This document shows positions 59,839 to 64,000 of a DNA stretch of 64,000 bases, one piece after another. The notes below the pieces were generated by a model. The model saw nothing but the letters and a program-made list of their open reading frames with translations, ran no database searches and had not been told where the DNA came from. The DNA comes from Bacteroides sp. CAG:927 (lineage in GTDB: Bacteria > Bacteroidota > Bacteroidia > Bacteroidales > Muribaculaceae): positions 1 to 64,000 of the forward strand of contig HF985652.1 in the NCBI GenBank assembly GCA_000431155.1, read 5' to 3'. Each line of letters starts with the position of its first letter. The stretch's first letter is position 1. Both the position numbers and the translations under genes were made by a program.

Positions 59839-61035
59839 ATGGCTAAAGTTCTTATTATCGGCGCCGGAGGTGTGGGCACAGTTGTAGCCCATAAGTGCGC
59901 CCAAAACCCTCAGGTTTTTACCGAAATAGTACTTGCATCGCGCACCCGCAGCAAGTGCGATGCAATAGCCCGTGCAATAGGGAGCGACAACATCACCACT
60001 GACAGCGTGGATGCAGACTCAGTGCCACAGCTTGTGGAGCTGTTTAACCGCCACAAGCCCGATATAGTAATCAACGTGGCTCTGCCATATCAGGACCTCA
60101 CCATAATGGACGCTTGTCTGGAGTGCGGCGTAAATTATCTTGACACAGCAAATTACGAGCCAAAAGATGTAGCTCATTTTGAATACTCATGGCAGTGGGC
60201 CTACAAGGAAAAATTTGAGAAAGCCGGCCTGACCGCCATACTGGGATGCGGATTTGACCCGGGCGTATCGGGCGTGTTCACCGCCTATGCCGCCAAACAT
60301 TACTTCAGCGAAATGGAGTATCTTGACATCGTGGACTGCAATGCAGGTGACCACGGCAAGGCATTCGCCACCAATTTCAATCCCGAAATCAATATCCGCG
60401 AGATAACCCAGAACGGCCGCTACTATCAGGACGGCAAGTGGGTGACCACCGGTCCGCTTGAAATCCACAAATCACTGACCTACCCCAATATCGGGCCGAG
60501 AGAAAGCTATCTGCTGTATCACGAGGAGCTTGAAAGCCTTGTGAAAAATTATCCCACCATCAAGCGTGCCCGCTTCTGGATGACTTTCGGACAAGAGTAT
60601 CTGACTCATCTCCGCGTGATTCAGGATATAGGTATGGCCCGCATAGACGAGATAGACTACAATGGCGTGAAGATTGTGCCGCTTCAGTTCCTGAAAGCAG
60701 TGCTCCCCAATCCGCAGGATCTCGGAGAGAACTATCATGGCGAAACCTCCATAGGATGCCGCATATCGGGTCTTGACAAAAACGGCGAACATCTCACCTA
60801 CTATATCTACAACAATTGCAGCCATGAGGAGGCCTATCGCGAAACCGGAATGCAGGCTGTAAGCTATACCACCGGCGTACCGGCAATGATAGGAGCCATG
60901 ATGTTCCTCACCGGCAAATGGAACAAACCGGGAGTACACAACGTGGAAGAGTTTGACCCGGATCCATTCATGGAGCAGCTGTCGGTTCAGGGACTGCCCT
61001 GGCATGAGGTGCTCAACCTTGATCTTGAAGTGTAG
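59839..61035 (+). CDS. Carboxyspermidine/carboxynorspermidine dehydrogenase
   Basis: 398 residues of the saccharopine dehydrogenase-like fold. The NAD(P)-binding loop is MAKVLIIGAGGVGTVVAHKC. AILGCGFDPGVSGVFTAYAA and VSYTTGVPAMIGAMMFLTGKW are typical of the polyamine branch. It condenses aspartate semialdehyde with putrescine (or diaminopropane) to carboxyspermidine, which a separate decarboxylase turns into spermidine; gut Bacteroides use this route in place of SpeE. The decarboxylase gene is not in the window. Cytoplasmic. A TATCTTAG at 59801 is a weak -7 candidate, and a strong terminator follows. Confidence 0.92.
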   Translation: MAKVLIIGAGGVGTVVAHKCAQNPQVFTEIVLASRTRSKCDAIARAIGSDNITTDSVDADSVPQLVELFNRHKPDIVINVALPYQDLTIMDACLECGVNYLDTANYEPKDVAHFEYSWQWAYKEKFEKAGLTAILGCGFDPGVSGVFTAYAAKHYFSEMEYLDIVDCNAGDHGKAFATNFNPEINIREITQNGRYYQDGKWVTTGPLEIHKSLTYPNIGPRESYLLYHEELESLVKNYPTIKRARFWMTFGQEYLTHLRVIQDIGMARIDEIDYNGVKIVPLQFLKAVLPNPQDLGENYHGETSIGCRISGLDKNGEHLTYYIYNNCSHEEAYRETGMQAVSYTTGVPAMIGAMMFLTGKWNKPGVHNVEEFDPDPFMEQLSVQGLPWHEVLNLDLEV

Positions 61036-61058
61036 GAGCATCACGCATATACCGCACA

Positions 61059-61084
61059 CGCCGCAGTGAACCCTCACTGCGGCG
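61059..61084 (+). terminator. Terminator after the carboxyspermidine dehydrogenase gene
   Basis: An 11-bp GC-rich stem, cgccgcagtga at 61059-61069 with tcactgcggcg at 61074-61084, tetraloop accc, then a moderately T-rich tail (gtgtcgttgtattt). Confidence 0.75.
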
Positions 61085-61125
61085 GTGTCGTTGTATTTAA
61101 AATATGACAAATAAATCTTTTACAT

Positions 61126-62463
61126 ATGCACACCGTAAATAGTTTGCTGCGCCACGCAGCCATGCTGATAATTACTGCCGCCCTGCTCGTGAGCGGCGGA
61201 TGCTCGTCCACCGACTCCGAACTTATGGAACTTGTGCCGTCCTCGGCGCAAAGCGTGATAGTGACCAATCTTACCAAAATGATGGATGAGGCGGGGTACA
61301 CCACAGCTCCGCGAACCATGCCGAAATGGATAACAGGAGGCAGCGATATGCTCGGCAAAGATGGGGCCAATGCACTTGACCTTGCCCATATAGTCACATT
61401 TGCCATAAACGGCAGCAATTTTGTGTCAATAGTGAAAGTGACCGACGAGTCAGCACTTGCCACCCTTGCCACAAATGCCGGATTCACACGCGCCGACAGC
61501 GACGGCTATACCGTGTGGAAAGGGACCGATGCGGATATAGCCGTGAAAGACAATGTGGCATTGATAGCTCCGGAAGCCGTTGCCATGGCCAAAATGGCGG
61601 AGACAAAACGCGAGGAAGACGGCAACTATACGCTGTGGAAAGGTGTCACGGAATTTCTTGACACGGACCGCGCCATGAGCTGCGCGGTATGCGTAGAGCA
61701 GGCCGGAACCTCACAGCGCGGCCAATATGTGTGTCTGGCCCTAAACGGCAATAATGAGGCAGCCTCCATAGATTTCTGCATGATGGAAGCTGACGGAGTG
61801 AAAATAAAGAATGATGGCGTGACTACGATGCAAACCGATTTTCTGCGTTATTTGCCGCGCAACTTCAATGCAGTGGCAGCATTCGGAGTATCGCCGAAAT
61901 TCAACTGGGACAAGGCAGGAGAAATAATAGAATCCATAGCCGGGGGTCAGGCACGCGGAACATTTGACTCGGTATTTGACCTGCTTAAACAGTGCGACGG
62001 CACATTGGCATTGGCAGCTGACGGCTACACACTGCCTACCGGCAGCCCGGCAGTACTCGCCATGATACATATGCCACAGGCGAAGGTGGATTCTGTGCTG
62101 CGCAATGTGATAGAGCAATTCACCTCGGTGGGTGTTCCTGCAAAAATGCGCGAGGACGGCCAGACCGAACTTACGATACCCAACATGAAAATCTATGTCG
62201 GGAGCGTGGACGGCTATCTTGCCATAGGCACACAGCCGTTTGTCGCAGACCAGAACAACCCGCTCACCACAGTGTTTGAGGGTCAATGCGGAGCAGCATC
62301 GGTGCAGCTTGAGACCTTGCGCACATTCAGCCTGAATCTGAACTACGGTCTTGACCTCAGAGCACAAATGGGCGAAACCGATACAAACATACGCGTAAGC
62401 TTTCCCGGCAGCAACGAGCGCCCGATGGCAAACCTGATTTCACTGATGTCACTATTAATATGA
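61126..62463 (+). CDS. DUF4836-like lipoprotein
   Basis: 445 residues. The signal sequence ends in a lipobox (LVSGGC), giving acyl-Cys at about residue 26. The body has the layout of DUF4836-type proteins: LVPSSAQSVIVTNLTKMMDEA near the start, repeated domains with SFVSIVKVTDESALATLA and GDGYTVWKG-like stretches, and AMIHMPQAKVDSVLRNVIEQF. Function unknown. Its TGA overlaps the ATG of an ABC ATPase by four bases and the ATPase overlaps a permease in the same way, so the lipoprotein is probably a periplasmic component of that ABC complex. First gene of the operon; no clear TAnnTTTG upstream. Confidence 0.78.
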   Translation: MHTVNSLLRHAAMLIITAALLVSGGCSSTDSELMELVPSSAQSVIVTNLTKMMDEAGYTTAPRTMPKWITGGSDMLGKDGANALDLAHIVTFAINGSNFVSIVKVTDESALATLATNAGFTRADSDGYTVWKGTDADIAVKDNVALIAPEAVAMAKMAETKREEDGNYTLWKGVTEFLDTDRAMSCAVCVEQAGTSQRGQYVCLALNGNNEAASIDFCMMEADGVKIKNDGVTTMQTDFLRYLPRNFNAVAAFGVSPKFNWDKAGEIIESIAGGQARGTFDSVFDLLKQCDGTLALAADGYTLPTGSPAVLAMIHMPQAKVDSVLRNVIEQFTSVGVPAKMREDGQTELTIPNMKIYVGSVDGYLAIGTQPFVADQNNPLTTVFEGQCGAASVQLETLRTFSLNLNYGLDLRAQMGETDTNIRVSFPGSNERPMANLISLMSLLI

Positions 62464-63119
62464 TATCAACCATAACACTTGAAAATCTTCTGCCCGCAGT
62501 GTTTGCAGGGATGGAGAGTCAGGAACCGGTGAAAAGCTCACATGTGTGGCTCAACACAATCAACCTTGAGCGCGGGAACCGTTATCTCGTGGAGGCTGAA
62601 TCCGGGACCGGCAAATCCTCACTGTGCAGTTTCATTTACGGAAGCAGAGGCGATTTCAGCGGCCGGATACTCTTTGACGGCACAGACACGGCCACATTCA
62701 ACACCTCAAAGTGGTGCGAGCTGAGAAAGCAGTCGCTTGCGTATCTGCCACAGGAGATGCAGCTGTTTCCTGAACTCACGGTGCTGGAAAACATAGCCAT
62801 AAAGAACAGGCTCACCAACCACAGGCCAATGAAATGGGTGACAGACATGCTTGAAGAGATGGAGATAGGCGACAAAGCCAACTCTCCGGCGGCCATACTG
62901 TCGGTAGGACAACAGCAACGCGCCGCCATAATCAGAGCATTGTGCCAGCCATTTGACTTTCTGCTGATAGACGAGCCCGTGAGCCACCTTGACGAACGGA
63001 ACAACGGCATTGTGGCCGACATAATAAACCGCGCAGCCCAAGCCGAAGGAGCGGCGGTGATAGCCACCTCGGTAGGCAACAAAATAAACCTTGATTTCAA
63101 TTGCGTACTAAAGTTATGA
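62460..63119 (+). CDS. ABC transporter ATPase with degenerate motifs
   Basis: 219 residues. Nucleotide-binding domain with Walker A ESGTGKSSLCSF, Q-loop LAYLPQEMQLFPELT, signature ILSVGQQQRAAIIRAL (Val for the usual Gly) and Walker B FLLIDEPVSHLDE. The position of the H-loop reads IATSVGNKI, so the conserved His appears to be missing. It falls in the LolD/FtsE-like group that drives FtsX-type permeases. The amino terminus is longer than usual, with an acidic lead-in of about 35 residues. Overlaps four bases with both neighbours. Confidence 0.85.
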   Translation: MISTITLENLLPAVFAGMESQEPVKSSHVWLNTINLERGNRYLVEAESGTGKSSLCSFIYGSRGDFSGRILFDGTDTATFNTSKWCELRKQSLAYLPQEMQLFPELTVLENIAIKNRLTNHRPMKWVTDMLEEMEIGDKANSPAAILSVGQQQRAAIIRALCQPFDFLLIDEPVSHLDERNNGIVADIINRAAQAEGAAVIATSVGNKINLDFNCVLKL

Positions 63120-64000
63120 GCAAAAGCATAGTATGGCGGCTTTTGCGCCGCAACATAAGCATAGGGCAATTGGCAGGTTACGCAGTGGCAAATCTTGTGG
63201 GACTTGCCATCGTGCTTACGGCAGTGCAGTTTTATCGCGATGTAACCTCGGCAAGAGACGAGGATGACTCATTCATATCACGCGACTATATAATCGTGTC
63301 GAAAAAAGTCAGTTCCGGAATTGGATCGCTATTTGGCGGAGCACGTGAATCCAAAGGATTTTCAGCCGACGAGATAGCCGACCTTGAACGGCAGCCGTGG
63401 GTGCGCCGCACAGGCAAATTCACGGCGGGAGATTTCAATGTGTCGGTGGCTGTGGATATGGGTGGGAACCAACTGAGCACAGCATTGTTTCTGGAATCCA
63501 TACCGAGTGACTTCTTTGACATATCGCCACGCGAATGGCAGTACACCCCCGAGAGTGGCGAACCGGTGCCGGTGATCATAAGCAAAGATTATCTGACGCT
63601 TTACAATTTCGGATTTGCCTCATCGCGCGGGCTGCCGCAGATAAGTGAGGATATGATGAAAATGATACCCCTGCGCATGTCGCTGAGCGGCAACGGGCAC
63701 CAGCAATGGCTCAATGCACGGATTGTGGGCTTTTCATCGCGTCTGAACACCATCGCCGTGCCCGAGACGTTCATGTCATGGGCCAACAAAGAGTTTGGCG
63801 AGAATGGGGCAAGCGACCCGTCACGACTCATCATAGAGACATATGACCCCGGCAACCCCGCCATACAAAGTTACCTTGCCGCGCACGGCTATGAGGCAGC
63901 CGGAGACAAAGTCAATTCGGGCAAAGCAGCCTATTTGCTGTCAATAATAACAGCAGTGGTGACCGGAGTAGGCGTGATAATTTCGCTTCTTGCGGTATTC
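63116..64000 (+). CDS. ABC permease of the MacB/FtsX type, 3' end cut by window edge
   Basis: Open from ATG 63116 to the window edge, 295 codons. A basic amino terminus (MSKSIVWRLLRRNISIGQLA) leads into a first membrane helix (about 18-38). A periplasmic domain follows (with FNVSVAVDMGGNQLSTALF, about 45-270), and a second helix begins at about 278 (LLSIITAVVTGVGVIISLLA), as in permeases of lipoprotein-release and macrolide-efflux pumps. The carboxy-terminal helices lie outside. Translationally coupled to the ATPase before it. Confidence 0.85.
   Translation, partial: MSKSIVWRLLRRNISIGQLAGYAVANLVGLAIVLTAVQFYRDVTSARDEDDSFISRDYIIVSKKVSSGIGSLFGGARESKGFSADEIADLERQPWVRRTGKFTAGDFNVSVAVDMGGNQLSTALFLESIPSDFFDISPREWQYTPESGEPVPVIISKDYLTLYNFGFASSRGLPQISEDMMKMIPLRMSLSGNGHQQWLNARIVGFSSRLNTIAVPETFMSWANKEFGENGASDPSRLIIETYDPGNPAIQSYLAAHGYEAAGDKVNSGKAAYLLSIITAVVTGVGVIISLLAVF

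Overview
The window comes from a member of the Bacteroidales, most likely the Muribaculaceae or a close relative; the family call is inference. The signs are: Bacteroidetes-type promoters (a TTTG or TTG near -33, 19-21 bp, then TAnnTTTG); five proteins with type IX secretion (T9SS) C-terminal sorting domains; a TonB receptor paired with DUF4876 and DUF6850 proteins; an intact carboxyspermidine dehydrogenase; and host-glycan hydrolases (GH20, GH89, DUF4838). Most of the window is ordinary chromosome, densely packed in short operons. No tRNA, rRNA, CRISPR array, phage or insertion sequence was recognised.

Layout. 1-2.6 kb: a hypothetical gene cut by the left edge, a GC-rich intergenic repeat (copy A), a winged-helix Fic protein with nested inverted repeats at its promoter, repeat copy B, and a PepSY-like protein. 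2.7-9.0 kb: a periplasmic retropepsin-like protease (+), then on the minus strand a flavodoxin-family protein and an operon pepT-miaA-GH20. 9.1-13.1 kb: a small membrane protein, the minus-strand pair ksgA-mgtE, and an AT-rich YhcG/DUF1016 nuclease gene broken by a one-base frameshift. 13.1-18.0 kb (minus): a DUF4838 protein and a GH89 alpha-N-acetylglucosaminidase, separated by the largest repeat (copy C). 18.1-27.3 kb (+): C69 dipeptidase-cdd-xerC-hpf, a secreted endonuclease I, then pheT and yebC. 27.4-36.1 kb: a CDF metal exporter (-), then a seven-gene MacAB/TolC-like efflux operon that ends in a two-component system. 36.2-45.1 kb: an M48 protease, a convergent zinc/cadmium-type P-ATPase, a four-gene operon of T9SS cargo and related beta-rich proteins including an S8 protease, and a Fur-family regulator. 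45.2-57.6 kb: a further T9SS cargo gene (-), the operon TonB receptor-DUF4876-DUF6850-M16 protease, and an unusual SGNH hydrolase/phosphodiesterase fusion (-). 57.7-64 kb (+): a C_GCAxxG_C_C protein, a TPM/zinc-ribbon protein, DUF4491, carboxyspermidine dehydrogenase, and a lipoprotein-ABC ATPase-permease operon that runs off the right edge.

How the parts work together. The surface and periplasmic share is large: the glycosidases can trim N-acetylhexosamines from host or mucin glycans, the peptidases (C69, M16, M48, S8, retropepsin-like, PepT) process peptides, and the TonB operon is a dedicated importer without a SusD partner. Metal handling recurs (CDF, P-ATPase, MgtE, Fur family).

The most unusual points are these. 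A three-copy intergenic repeat family has modular internal duplication. Four genes have TAnnTTTG elements only 4-5 nt upstream of ATG, which predicts leaderless or nearly leaderless mRNAs; at one of them the promoter is embedded in the preceding operon's terminator. The Fic protein has Gln where the catalytic His should be, behind a self-operator-like dyad. An NtrC-like response regulator lacks its AAA+ domain. One polypeptide joins an SGNH hydrolase to an alkaline-phosphatase-superfamily domain. A repeated beta module is shared between T9SS cargo neighbours.
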